Positions 29,296-37,874 of a DNA stretch of 64,000 nt are shown one piece after another. The notes beneath the pieces were generated by a model. It did not search any database and was not told the origin of the DNA. It was given only the letters and a program-made list of their open reading frames with translations. The DNA is taken from assembly GCF_014645375.1 (NCBI RefSeq), contig NZ_BMLT01000008.1:186001-250000 (forward strand). Reading direction: 5' to 3'. The stretch comes from Marinobacterium nitratireducens (lineage in GTDB: Bacteria; Pseudomonadota; Gammaproteobacteria; Pseudomonadales; Balneatricaceae). The stretch's first letter is position 1. Every line of letters starts with the position of its first letter. Position numbers and translations under genes: made by a program.

Positions 29296-30347
29296 ATGGC
29301 AAGATAACTGAAATTAATAATCGTAAGATTGGTAAAAATCAGCCGCCGTATATTATAGCAGAAGTATCAGCTAATCATAATGGTGATATCAATCGTGCTT
29401 TTGAACTCATCAAGTCGGCACACGAAGCTGGAGCAGATGCTGTAAAATTGCAGACTTATACTGCCGATACCATGACAATAGACTGTGACAATGAAGAGTT
29501 CATGATTCGTGATGGCCTTTGGGATGGCTATAAGCTATATGACTTATATAAGTGGGCAGAGACACCGTTCGAGTGGCACAGGTCAATATTTGATTATGCA
29601 GCAGAACTTGGTATTACCGTTTTTTCTACACCATTTGATGAAACGGCGGTTGACCTTCTTGAATCGCTAAATACTCCCGCTTACAAAATTGCATCTTTTG
29701 AAGCGACTGACTTGCCACTGATCAAGTATGTAGCCAGTACCGGTAAGCCTATAATTATGTCCACAGGTCTGTGCACTGAAGATGAGGTAGAGGAAGCGGT
29801 AGTGACAGCACGAGATGCAGGCTGCACAGACCTTATACTATTGCACTGCATCAGCAGTTATCCAGCGCCTATGGATCAGGCTAATTTGGCACAGATACAG
29901 ACCTTGGCAAAGCGTTTTAATACTATTTCTGGATTGTCCGATCATACTCTAGGTACGACTGCATCTGTAGCCGCAGTAGCCTTGGGAGCTCGAGTGATCG
30001 AGAAACACTTCACTCTTAGTCGATCAGATAAAGGGCCTGATAGCATTTTCTCGATTGAGCCAAATGAACTTAAGCACCTTTGTCAAGATGCTTGTAACGC
30101 ATGGTCTGCAGTCGGTAAGCCAGGTTTCAATCGCCAGACGTCGGAAGAAAGTAACCTAAGATTTAGACGCTCTATCTATTTTGTACGTGACCTGAAAGCT
30201 GGTGCGCCAATTACTGAGTCTGACATTCGGCGCATTCGCCCTGGTTTTGGTTTAGCACCCAAGTACTTTGAGAAGTTAATTGGAAAACGTGTTGCTGCTG
30301 ATGTTAAAGCAGGAACGGCAACCAGTTGGGAGCTAATTTGTGAGTAA
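29292..30347 (+). CDS. pseI: PseI, pseudaminic acid synthase
   Basis: NeuB-family synthase (351 aa) condensing 2,4-diNAc-6-deoxy-L-altrose with PEP. N-terminal YIIAEVSANHNGDINRAFEL (16-35) in the TIM barrel, AVKLQTYTADTMTI, IEKHFTLSRSDKGPDS (about 234-249), and a C-terminal SAF (antifreeze-like) domain from about 285 (FVRDLKAGAPITESDIRRIR). PseI-type sequence rather than NeuB/LegI. ATGA overlap with the formyltransferase gene, 8-bp overlap with the deacetylase gene. Confidence 0.95.
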   Translation: MNGKITEINNRKIGKNQPPYIIAEVSANHNGDINRAFELIKSAHEAGADAVKLQTYTADTMTIDCDNEEFMIRDGLWDGYKLYDLYKWAETPFEWHRSIFDYAAELGITVFSTPFDETAVDLLESLNTPAYKIASFEATDLPLIKYVASTGKPIIMSTGLCTEDEVEEAVVTARDAGCTDLILLHCISSYPAPMDQANLAQIQTLAKRFNTISGLSDHTLGTTASVAAVALGARVIEKHFTLSRSDKGPDSIFSIEPNELKHLCQDACNAWSAVGKPGFNRQTSEESNLRFRRSIYFVRDLKAGAPITESDIRRIRPGFGLAPKYFEKLIGKRVAADVKAGTATSWELICE

Positions 30348-31011
30348 AAGAGTACTAGTAGTTGCTGCTCACCCTGATGATGAGGTCTTAGGCTGTGGTG
30401 GTACAATAGCTCGCCATGTGGCGGAAGGTGATACAGTTCATGTATTATTTATCGCTGATGGCGTAAGTTCTCGAGGTGAAGGCAAAGAAGAACTGGTAAA
30501 ACGTGAGCAGGCTGCATTTAAAGCACATAAAATTCTTGGAGTAGCGGAGGTTAGTTATTTAGGGCTTCCAGATAACCGTCTAGATAGCTTGGCGCTTTTA
30601 GATGTGGTGCAATATGTGGAGAAGGTTATTAATGCGTTTTATCCAAATATTATATATACGCATCACTTTGGCGATCTTAATGTCGATCATTGTATTGCTC
30701 ATCAAGCCGTGATGACTGCTTGTCGCCCACTTCCAGAAAGTTCAGTAAGAGAGATTTTTGCGTTTGAGGTTTTGTCTAGTACCGATTGGGCTACACCTCA
30801 AATTAACCCATTTATTCCGAATCATTATGTTGATATTAGTAAATATTTGGAATTGAAGATGGAAGCTCTTGAAGCTTACTCTCTTGAGATGAGAGATATA
30901 CCGCACTCACGTAGTATTGATCACCTTGATATTCTCGCGCGCCACCGAGGACAATCTGTAGGGTGTTTTGCGGCTGAAGCTTTTTCCGTAATAAGGCTAA
31001 TTAGAAAATAA
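30340..31011 (+). CDS. PIG-L family N-deacetylase
   Basis: 223 aa from a GTG at 30340. Zinc motif AHPDDEVLGCGGTIARH (about 10-26) and the later YTHHFGDLNVDHCIAHQA (about 106-123), both characteristic of LmbE/PIG-L deacetylases. In this context it may remove an N-acetyl group from the pseudaminate precursor or product, leaving an amine for the neighbouring formyltransferase; that coupling is inference. Confidence 0.9.
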   Translation: MSKRVLVVAAHPDDEVLGCGGTIARHVAEGDTVHVLFIADGVSSRGEGKEELVKREQAAFKAHKILGVAEVSYLGLPDNRLDSLALLDVVQYVEKVINAFYPNIIYTHHFGDLNVDHCIAHQAVMTACRPLPESSVREIFAFEVLSSTDWATPQINPFIPNHYVDISKYLELKMEALEAYSLEMRDIPHSRSIDHLDILARHRGQSVGCFAAEAFSVIRLIRK

Positions 31012-31046
31012 CTTGTGATTTATTCGGGGTTTCATTTTATCATAAC

Positions 31047-32489
31047 TTGAGTCTTTCTATGGAGATAAGTGTTTTAAAATGGCTTAGTGATACTAAAAAT
31101 ATTCTTGAGATAGAGGGTGAAAGTCATCTTGCGTATCTTCATGGCCAAAAAATTCATCTATTACCGCATCTACATAATAATTCCACTAGGTACAAAGGAG
31201 CTTTTCTTAGGACAATAGCTTTTATAAAGCTTTTGATTTTTTCCGTTCGCTTTAAAAAAACAAGCTTTATAGATAAAGTATCATTTTTATTTTTCTCTGG
31301 GACAGATAACCAGCGAAACGCATTAAGGTCTACGCTTCTTGAATTAAAAAATCAAAACTTCCCTGTGTTGGCGATAACTACTCAGATCTTATCTAAACTA
31401 CATGATAATGATGAAGGTTATGAGAAAATATATCTGTCTCCTTTGGATGTCTTTAAAACATTGTTAATCTTTTTCTTGCGTTTTCCACATCTTTATGGAG
31501 CTTTAAAAAAAGAACATCCTGATTTGGCTGTTAATAACTATTTCCATATGTTTTTGGAGCCGTATATATTTATACCGTATTTCATAAAGCTATTAACGAG
31601 AGTTAATCCTGAGGTGGTTGTTGTTTCCAACGACCATAATGTTGTGAATCGATGCTTGATAGCTGTATCCCATTATTTGGGGATCCGTACGGCTTATATG
31701 CAGCATGCATCTGTGAGTGATATTTTTCCGGCCTTACGATTTAATTATGCATTTTTGGATGGGATGAAAAGTTTTGAATGTTACCTTGATTGCGAGAACA
31801 ATTCAAAGTTTAAATCTGTATCATACCCGATTCCGGTCGTATTTCTTTCGGGTCAGAAAAAAGATATTTCGCCATGTGCTATTGAAAAGACCTACATAGG
31901 CTATGCTGTAAATTTACTGGACTCACTTGAAGATATTGTGTGTTTGTTGAGGGCTCTCGTAAATAGTGGTTTGAAGATACGATTGCGCTGGCATCCTGGT
32001 CTTAAAAGTAATGATATTCGCTTTCTTAAGAAATCTCTCCGAGGAATTAGTGCAGTTACATTTAGTGACCCTTCTCTGGAGCGAGTTGATGATTTTATAA
32101 ATCAATGTTATGTGCTAGTAGCTGGGAATAGTAGTATCCATCTTGAGGGCGCAATTCTTGGTGTTAGATGTGTTTACTATGAACTTAATAGTTCTAGATT
32201 GTACGACTATTATGGCTACGTGTCAGAAGGTATAGCTGAATACGCAAAAAATATTGAAGAGTTGGTTTCTATATGCAATGAAGATAATAATGGATATAAA
32301 CATTCTGAAGCGCGTGTAAAAGCAATAAAGCGCTATAGCGCAAGTTATGCGACGAAATGGCAAGGTAGAGAAGGAAAGCTTGTTGCCAATACTTTGCAAA
32401 AATTACGTTCTGATATAGGGGTTGGGGATTTATATTGTGTGATCGATGTGGACTCATCTACCTTTAATATCGTGAATATTCCGATCTAG
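31047..32489 (+). CDS. Putative GT-B glycosyltransferase, possible pseudaminyltransferase
   Basis: 480 aa (TTG 31047) or 476 aa (ATG 31059). Not assigned to a named enzyme. AYMQHASVSDIFPALRFNYA (about 215-234) and VLVAGNSSIHLEGAILGVRC (about 356-375) resemble the C-terminal donor-binding halves of capsule/CDP-glycerol-type GT-B transferases. Very AT-rich. Position directly after the pseudaminate genes makes it the best local candidate to use CMP-Pse; this is inference. Confidence 0.6.
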   Translation: MSLSMEISVLKWLSDTKNILEIEGESHLAYLHGQKIHLLPHLHNNSTRYKGAFLRTIAFIKLLIFSVRFKKTSFIDKVSFLFFSGTDNQRNALRSTLLELKNQNFPVLAITTQILSKLHDNDEGYEKIYLSPLDVFKTLLIFFLRFPHLYGALKKEHPDLAVNNYFHMFLEPYIFIPYFIKLLTRVNPEVVVVSNDHNVVNRCLIAVSHYLGIRTAYMQHASVSDIFPALRFNYAFLDGMKSFECYLDCENNSKFKSVSYPIPVVFLSGQKKDISPCAIEKTYIGYAVNLLDSLEDIVCLLRALVNSGLKIRLRWHPGLKSNDIRFLKKSLRGISAVTFSDPSLERVDDFINQCYVLVAGNSSIHLEGAILGVRCVYYELNSSRLYDYYGYVSEGIAEYAKNIEELVSICNEDNNGYKHSEARVKAIKRYSASYATKWQGREGKLVANTLQKLRSDIGVGDLYCVIDVDSSTFNIVNIPI

Positions 32490-33294
32490 GTTTTTCACTA
32501 TTGATAGGGTAGAGAGAATTATTAATGTAGTTTTGAATGAGCAGTTAAGCGGCGGTGAGTAATGAGGCTTTGGCTATACGCGCAGAACGGAAAATCCGAC
32601 CGGGTTTGAATCGCATGGTAGAGGTGACACGGGCTGCCTCTTCGTGGGATGCTATTATAGATATCCTCCAACTTGGCATGGTTCTGTCTTATGTAGGTGC
32701 CTATGCAAACGATCACAGCGGAAATTTTGGCGTTCTCTTAGATTTTTTGAAATGGCGCTGGCGCTGTAGAAGGATTTCTGTTTTGATAATTATTAATCGT
32801 TTCTAAGTTGTCACCCGTGAAAAACGCACAGCCCGCTGATTTATAATTGACTATACGGTGCTTCGAGTGGCTAAAACCCCTCGTTTCGACGCCTGACAGC
32901 CCAAAAAATTGCAGAATCGTCGAATTATGAAGCCCAAGAAGACGACCCACGAACCGCAGAGCGATATGTTCAGACTCCGCTTGGGCAATCTTGTCAATCC
33001 GCACTATCAATTGATAGCACTGATAGCGGTAATCGATTATAAGCCGAGTTTGGTAAGCGTATTTCATCACGATATTACCTGGAGTCGTACGGTCTAGCCT
33101 ATTTCCAATGTTGCTCACCGTGGCCAACTCAGAAAAGACAGGAAGGTAAGATCGCTTATGCTTTCTGGGTCCTTCTTTTCAGAGGCGACTAGATTGTAAA
33201 AATAGAGTTGTTTCACGTCGTGCAGACTTTTTTAACTTTTAGATTTTTCTGATTATAGTGATAGTTACCCGGCGGGGATTTTTTGGAGGTGTTT
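32490..33294. other. AT-rich gap with transposase remnant, no intact gene
   Basis: 805 bp between two glycosyltransferases. Apart from the transposase N-terminal fragment at 32927-33097 I see only short unconvincing frames (for example 32555-32806 plus, 32738-33127 minus). The gap breaks an otherwise close-packed cluster and looks like a scar of insertion and decay. Confidence 0.6.
32927..33097 (+). pseudogene. IS5-like transposase N-terminal remnant
   Basis: Translation MKPKKTTHEPQSDMFRLRLG, followed by NLVNPHYQLIALIAVIDYK, resembles the N-terminus of IS5/IS1182-type transposases (QSDLFR, then NPRHPL and LA..IDW). The similarity fades after about 40 residues and the frame stops at 33097. 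Recognised by pattern only. Confidence 0.45.
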
Positions 33295-34266
33295 TTGGCT
33301 GATGTTAGCGTGGTGGTTCCATGTTACAAGGCGGAACGATTTGTTGAAAAAACGATTGAGTCATGTTTCTCGTCGATAGGATTGGATGTGGAGGTTATTG
33401 TAGTTGAAGACGGTGTTTTTGATCACACATCTTCGATCGTAGAGAAGCTTTCTAGTAAATATTCGGGTAAGATAAAACATATAGTAAATGAGATAAACCT
33501 TGGGGCTCCAGCAACAAGAAATATAGGCTTTAGAGAAGCTAATTCTGATTATGTTTTGTTTCTAGATTCGGATGATTATATAGAAGGGGGTTTGTTGGAA
33601 GGGCTTTTCAAAAGTATATCGCAATCTAATTGTTCGTTAGCGTTTGCTCCTTGTCGAAAAGAATATGTTTCTAGTGGGAAAAGTTCTGTTTTTTATCCTA
33701 CCGCTGGCGAGTCATCTTATGATGTTGTTTATCGGTGGTTAATAGGTATGTCTGGGCCTGGTACTTGCTCGGTTTTGTGGCGTATTAGTGAGCTTGAACG
33801 GATTGGTGCCTGGCGTGAGGATATGGTAAGGAATCAGGATGGCGAAGTAATCATCCGTGCGATGCTTTCGGGATGCACTGTCACTAGTAGTATGTATGGC
33901 TTTGGGGTCTACGTGCATAGAAATGTGAGTAGTGTCTCGAAGCGAAGAGATTTAGAGGGTTATAGGTCGCAGAAAGAAATAGTCGACTTTGTAGAAGGAA
34001 GAATTTCTGATAATAAAGAGCAGTTTGGTTATCTAGAAAATGCTCTGTTAACATTTATCTTTAATACTGCCGTTGATGCTTACTTTCATGGTTACATTGA
34101 AGTCGCAGAGTCTTGGTATGAATTATGGAGACGTTTAGGTGGTAATTGGAAGAAGCTTCCGGATAATACGTTTAGGATGAGGGTAAAAAGGATTATCGCA
34201 TTAGCTTTTGGGCCAAAAGGCTTATCAAACTTTACCTCGATTTTAAGGTTGTTAAGAAGGTTTTGA
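33295..34266 (+). CDS. GT2 family glycosyltransferase
   Basis: 323 aa from TTG 33295, 5 bp after GGAGG (33285-33289); an earlier TTG at 33283 sits on the ribosome binding site. GT-A fold start ADVSVVVPCYKAERFVEKTI, GAPATRNIGFREA, and DXD-type FLDSDDYIEGG (about 92-102). Substrate unknown. AT-rich like the surrounding cluster. Confidence 0.88.
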   Translation: MADVSVVVPCYKAERFVEKTIESCFSSIGLDVEVIVVEDGVFDHTSSIVEKLSSKYSGKIKHIVNEINLGAPATRNIGFREANSDYVLFLDSDDYIEGGLLEGLFKSISQSNCSLAFAPCRKEYVSSGKSSVFYPTAGESSYDVVYRWLIGMSGPGTCSVLWRISELERIGAWREDMVRNQDGEVIIRAMLSGCTVTSSMYGFGVYVHRNVSSVSKRRDLEGYRSQKEIVDFVEGRISDNKEQFGYLENALLTFIFNTAVDAYFHGYIEVAESWYELWRRLGGNWKKLPDNTFRMRVKRIIALAFGPKGLSNFTSILRLLRRF

Positions 34267-34273
34267 TTTTTAT

Positions 34274-35404
34274 GTGGTGTGTGGTTTGAGAGTTTTATTA
34301 ATTGCCGGTACGTCGTCTATACATACTATCAGATGGGCGGCAGGTATACATAAGGCTGGTGCGGAGGTTTTTCTCGCCACACAGCACGGTTTTATTGAAC
34401 CGCTTAAAGATGATATTGGAGTTCATAGATTGCCATTTAAAGGCAATATAGGGTATTTCCTCAACGGTATCGGTATTAGGAGTTTTGTTGACCGAATAAA
34501 GCCTGATATAGTGAACGTGCATTATGCGAGCGGTTATGGGACGACAGCTAGAATATTAAACTACCACCCATATGTTTTGTCTATATGGGGGAGCGACATT
34601 TTTGATTTTCCAGACAAGTCTCGTTTACATAAGAAGCTTGTACGTGGGAATTTAATGTCGGCAGATGCCGTTGCGTCAACCAGCCACTGTATGGCTTTAC
34701 AAGCTCGAAAGATTGCTCCATCGTTGGGTGAGATAGCTATCACACCGTTTGGCGTTGATGTTGAGGCATTTTTATACAATAAAGAAGCGATAGAAAAAGT
34801 TGAGAAATCACAGTATTTAGTGGTCGGGACGGTAAAGGTATTAGCCTTCAAGTATGGAATCGATACATTAATTTATACCTTTGCGCAGACTGTTGAAAAA
34901 CTTCAGATTGAAATGCCGGAAATTGTCCAATTTTTACGCTTGCGAATAGTTGGAGACGGACCTGATCGAGCGGAACTGGAATCACTTGCTTGTACTTTGG
35001 GTATTGGAGGTTTAGTACAGTTTGTGGGGCGTGTCGCTCACTCTCAGGTACCTCGAGAGCTTGATAAAATGGATATTTTTGTAGCCTTAAGCCGGTTAGA
35101 TAGTGAAAGCTTCGGGGTTGCGGTTGTTGAGGCTGGAGCAGCCGGTCGTCCTGTTGTCGTCTCAGATGCTGGTGGTTTACCGGAAGTCGTGCGTGACGGG
35201 GAAACTGGCTTAGTAGTTCCACGGGAAGACCCCGTGTCGGCTGCGGACGCATTGATTAAGCTTATAAAAGATAGGAATTTAAGAATAAGGTTAGGTCAAA
35301 ATGGGCGGCAGCATGTGATTAAAAACTATAGCTGGAATCACTGTATTGATAATATGATTTCTCTTTATGAGAAAACGATTTTTAACTATAAATCAAGTAA
35401 GTGA
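34274..35404 (+). CDS. GT4 family glycosyltransferase
   Basis: 376 aa; start GTG 34274 or TTG 34286 (LRVLLIAGTSSIHTIRWA is the conserved start). GT-B fold with C-terminal donor motif LSRLDSESFGVAVVEAGAAG (the EX7E region, about 270-289) and PVVVSDAGGLPEVV. Probably transfers a hexose-type sugar from an NDP donor to the lipid-linked glycan. Acceptor unknown. Confidence 0.87.
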   Translation: MVCGLRVLLIAGTSSIHTIRWAAGIHKAGAEVFLATQHGFIEPLKDDIGVHRLPFKGNIGYFLNGIGIRSFVDRIKPDIVNVHYASGYGTTARILNYHPYVLSIWGSDIFDFPDKSRLHKKLVRGNLMSADAVASTSHCMALQARKIAPSLGEIAITPFGVDVEAFLYNKEAIEKVEKSQYLVVGTVKVLAFKYGIDTLIYTFAQTVEKLQIEMPEIVQFLRLRIVGDGPDRAELESLACTLGIGGLVQFVGRVAHSQVPRELDKMDIFVALSRLDSESFGVAVVEAGAAGRPVVVSDAGGLPEVVRDGETGLVVPREDPVSAADALIKLIKDRNLRIRLGQNGRQHVIKNYSWNHCIDNMISLYEKTIFNYKSSK

Positions 35405-35422
35405 AAGGTTAAAGATATTAGG

Positions 35423-36637
35423 TTGAAAATTATTTACCTGCATCAGTATTTTACTACTCCAGAGATGAGCGGAGGCACGCGTTCTTTTGAGATGGCCAGA
35501 AGGTTAGTCGATAAAGGTCACGAAGTTCACATTATTACGAGTTGGCGAGATAAGCGTTGTCATAAAGGTTGGTGGCTTCAGGATATTAAGGGTATCAAAG
35601 TTCATTGGCTACCTGTCGATTATAACAATAGCATGTCGTACCGTAAAAGACTGGCTGCGTTTTTCAAGTTTGCTGGTGCTTCAGCGGTGAAAGCAGCATC
35701 TATTAAGAACGCTGATCTAGTCTTTGCCACAAGTACACCTCTTACTATCGCTATTCCGGGTATCTACGCATCAAAGAGACTTAAGATCCCAATGGTTTTT
35801 GAGGTACGTGATCTTTGGCCTGAAATGCCTATTGCTGTAGGTGCTCTAAATAATACATTATTACGCTGGGCTGCTGGTAGACTTGAGAAGTTTGCCTATA
35901 GAAACTCAAAACATGTTATTGCACTCTCACCGGGAATGAAAGAGGGTGTAATTAGGGGCGGTGTTTCTTCTGATAAAGTGACAGTTATACCTAATGGCTC
36001 AGATTTGGAACTTTTCAGTCCTTCAAGGTATCGCGAGGAGTTGTTTAATCAAAAATATCCTGAGTTGGCGGGAGAAAAATTAATTGTTTATGCAGGCACC
36101 TTGGGGAAAATTAACGGGGTAGAATACTTCGTTGACGTTGCTAAGGCCTGTCAGACTATAATGCCGGCCTGTCGATTTGCAATTTTTGGAGATGGTCTTG
36201 AGAGGGACGCCATTATTGATAAGGCTAATAAACTCGGATGCTTAGGTAAAAATCTTTACATTTATGATCCTGTCTCTAAGAATGAAATGACGCAGGTTTT
36301 GGGCGCCAGTGACCTATCTTTGTCTTTGTTTATCAATCTTGAACCGATGTGGGTTAACTCAGCAAACAAATTTTTTGATACGCTTGCGTCGGGCACGCCA
36401 ATAGCTATAAATTATGGAGGCTGGCAGGAAGACCTTATTCAGAGTTCAGGTGCCGGCTTGGTTTTGCCGCCTTCAGATCCTACCCGGGCTGCAGAGTTGA
36501 TAGTAGACTTCCTCAATGACCAGAAGCGATGTATAGCTTCAGGCGAAGCTGCTCTGAAACTCGCTCGGGAACAGTTCGATAGAGATAAACTGGCCCTTCA
36601 GTTGGAACATGTTTTGCTTGAAACGGTCAAGAAATAA
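35423..36637 (+). CDS. GT4 family glycosyltransferase (WbuB-like)
   Basis: 404 aa from TTG 35423. Start KIIYLHQYFTTPEMSGGTRS and VFEVRDLWPEMPIAVGAL are hallmarks of the WbuB-type GT4 group found in O-antigen loci next to an initiating sugar transferase, as here. C-terminal LASGTPIAINYGGWQEDLI forms the donor site. 6 bp before pglC. Confidence 0.9.
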   Translation: MKIIYLHQYFTTPEMSGGTRSFEMARRLVDKGHEVHIITSWRDKRCHKGWWLQDIKGIKVHWLPVDYNNSMSYRKRLAAFFKFAGASAVKAASIKNADLVFATSTPLTIAIPGIYASKRLKIPMVFEVRDLWPEMPIAVGALNNTLLRWAAGRLEKFAYRNSKHVIALSPGMKEGVIRGGVSSDKVTVIPNGSDLELFSPSRYREELFNQKYPELAGEKLIVYAGTLGKINGVEYFVDVAKACQTIMPACRFAIFGDGLERDAIIDKANKLGCLGKNLYIYDPVSKNEMTQVLGASDLSLSLFINLEPMWVNSANKFFDTLASGTPIAINYGGWQEDLIQSSGAGLVLPPSDPTRAAELIVDFLNDQKRCIASGEAALKLAREQFDRDKLALQLEHVLLETVKK

Positions 36638-36643
36638 CTATTT

Positions 36644-37240
36644 ATGGTCAAGCGCGCTTTCGATATTATTGTAGCTGCCAGTATTCTCGTGTTGCTTTTT
36701 CCGGCTTACGTTCTCTTAGTCATTCCCGTAAGGATTTTCATAGGAAAACAAGTAATATTCCGGCAGCTGCGTCCAGGACGAAATTGTCAACCTTTTTTTC
36801 TCTATAAGTTCCGGACAATGAATAATTCGACCGGGCCAGATGGCTCGTTGCTTCCCGATGAGCAGCGTCTAACAAGTTTTGGTAAATTTTTACGTTCAAC
36901 CAGCCTCGACGAACTCCCCGAACTCTGGAACGTATTGAAGGGCGATATGAGCCTCGTCGGTCCACGTCCGTTATTGATGGAGTACTTGCCATTGTATAAC
37001 GAGGAACAGCGCCGGCGTCATGAGGTCAAGCCCGGTATTACCGGCTGGGCCCAGATTAACGGTCGTAATGCATTGTCCTGGGAAGAGAAGTTCAAACTGG
37101 ATGTTTGGTATGTGGATAACCAGTCATTCTGGCTGGATATGAAGATTCTCTGGATGACGGTCAAGAAGGTCCTGGCCCGTGAGGGGATTAACGCAGAAGG
37201 GCAGGCGACCTGCGAGAAGTTCCGCGGGAACAGCCAATGA
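36644..37240 (+). CDS. pglC: PglC-like phosphoglycosyltransferase (initiating sugar transferase)
   Basis: 198 aa monotopic phosphoglycosyltransferase that moves a sugar 1-phosphate (probably diNAcBac) to undecaprenyl phosphate. N-terminal re-entrant hydrophobic helix (about 8-30), basic [14 protein letters not shown], catalytic [20 protein letters not shown] (Asp-Glu dyad, about 86-105), [12 protein letters not shown] and [14 protein letters not shown]. Short PglC-type without the WbaP membrane region. From here on GC content rises again. Confidence 0.92.
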   Translation: MVKRAFDIIVAASILVLLFPAYVLLVIPVRIFIGKQVIFRQLRPGRNCQPFFLYKFRTMNNSTGPDGSLLPDEQRLTSFGKFLRSTSLDELPELWNVLKGDMSLVGPRPLLMEYLPLYNEEQRRRHEVKPGITGWAQINGRNALSWEEKFKLDVWYVDNQSFWLDMKILWMTVKKVLAREGINAEGQATCEKFRGNSQ

Positions 37241-37863
37241 AGCGCCTGGCCATACTGGGTGCAAGCGGGCACGGCAAGGTGGTGGCCGATCTGGCGGAAT
37301 TGCTCGGCTGGTTACAGGTGACCTTTTTCGATGATGCTTGGCCCGAGCACCGGGAGAATGGTCCCTGGCCGATTGCGGGCCCTACGGAATCTTTAATCCT
37401 GTCAGTCGGCGCTTTCGATGGCGTTGTGGTCGCCATTGGTGATAATCGCATCCGGCTGCAGAAACAGCAGCAGCTAGCACAGGAAGGAGCCAAGCTGACC
37501 TCACTGATTCATCCGCAAGCCTCCGTCAGTCGCTATTCTGCCATCGGCTTGGGTTCTGTGGTGATGGCCGGCGCTGTGATCAATGTAGATGCGACCCTGG
37601 GAGAGGCTTGTATCATCAACACAGGTGCCACAGTTGATCACGATTGCCGGCTCGGTGATGGAGTTCATCTGAGCCCGGGTGCGCATCTTGCAGGGGGGGT
37701 AGGCGTCGGAAATGAGTCCTGGATTGGTATCGGTGCTTCGGTTAGGCAGCTGATTACCATAGGTGAAGGTGCGGTAGTAGGGGCAGGTGCTGCGGTGGTG
37801 AAGGATGTGCCCCCACGTCGTACAGTGGTTGGCGTGCCGGCGCGCTTGGTTCAATCTGACTGA
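37237..37863 (+). CDS. pglD: PglD-like acetyltransferase (NeuD family)
   Basis: 208 aa. N-terminal Rossmann-like domain (AILGASGHGKVVADLAELLG, 3-22) and a C-terminal left-handed beta-helix of hexapeptide repeats with the catalytic His in NTGATVDHDCRLGDGVHLSP (about 128-147). Acetylates the C4 amine of UDP-4-amino sugar, forming UDP-diNAc-bacillosamine in the Pgl pathway. ATGA overlap with pglC. Confidence 0.9.
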   Translation: MKRLAILGASGHGKVVADLAELLGWLQVTFFDDAWPEHRENGPWPIAGPTESLILSVGAFDGVVVAIGDNRIRLQKQQQLAQEGAKLTSLIHPQASVSRYSAIGLGSVVMAGAVINVDATLGEACIINTGATVDHDCRLGDGVHLSPGAHLAGGVGVGNESWIGIGASVRQLITIGEGAVVGAGAAVVKDVPPRRTVVGVPARLVQSD

Positions 37864-37874
37864 TTTGAGGAATT

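Noticed and set aside
32738-33127. 129-aa minus-strand ORF in the glycan gap
   Set aside because: No family features, and it overlaps the transposase remnant on the other strand.
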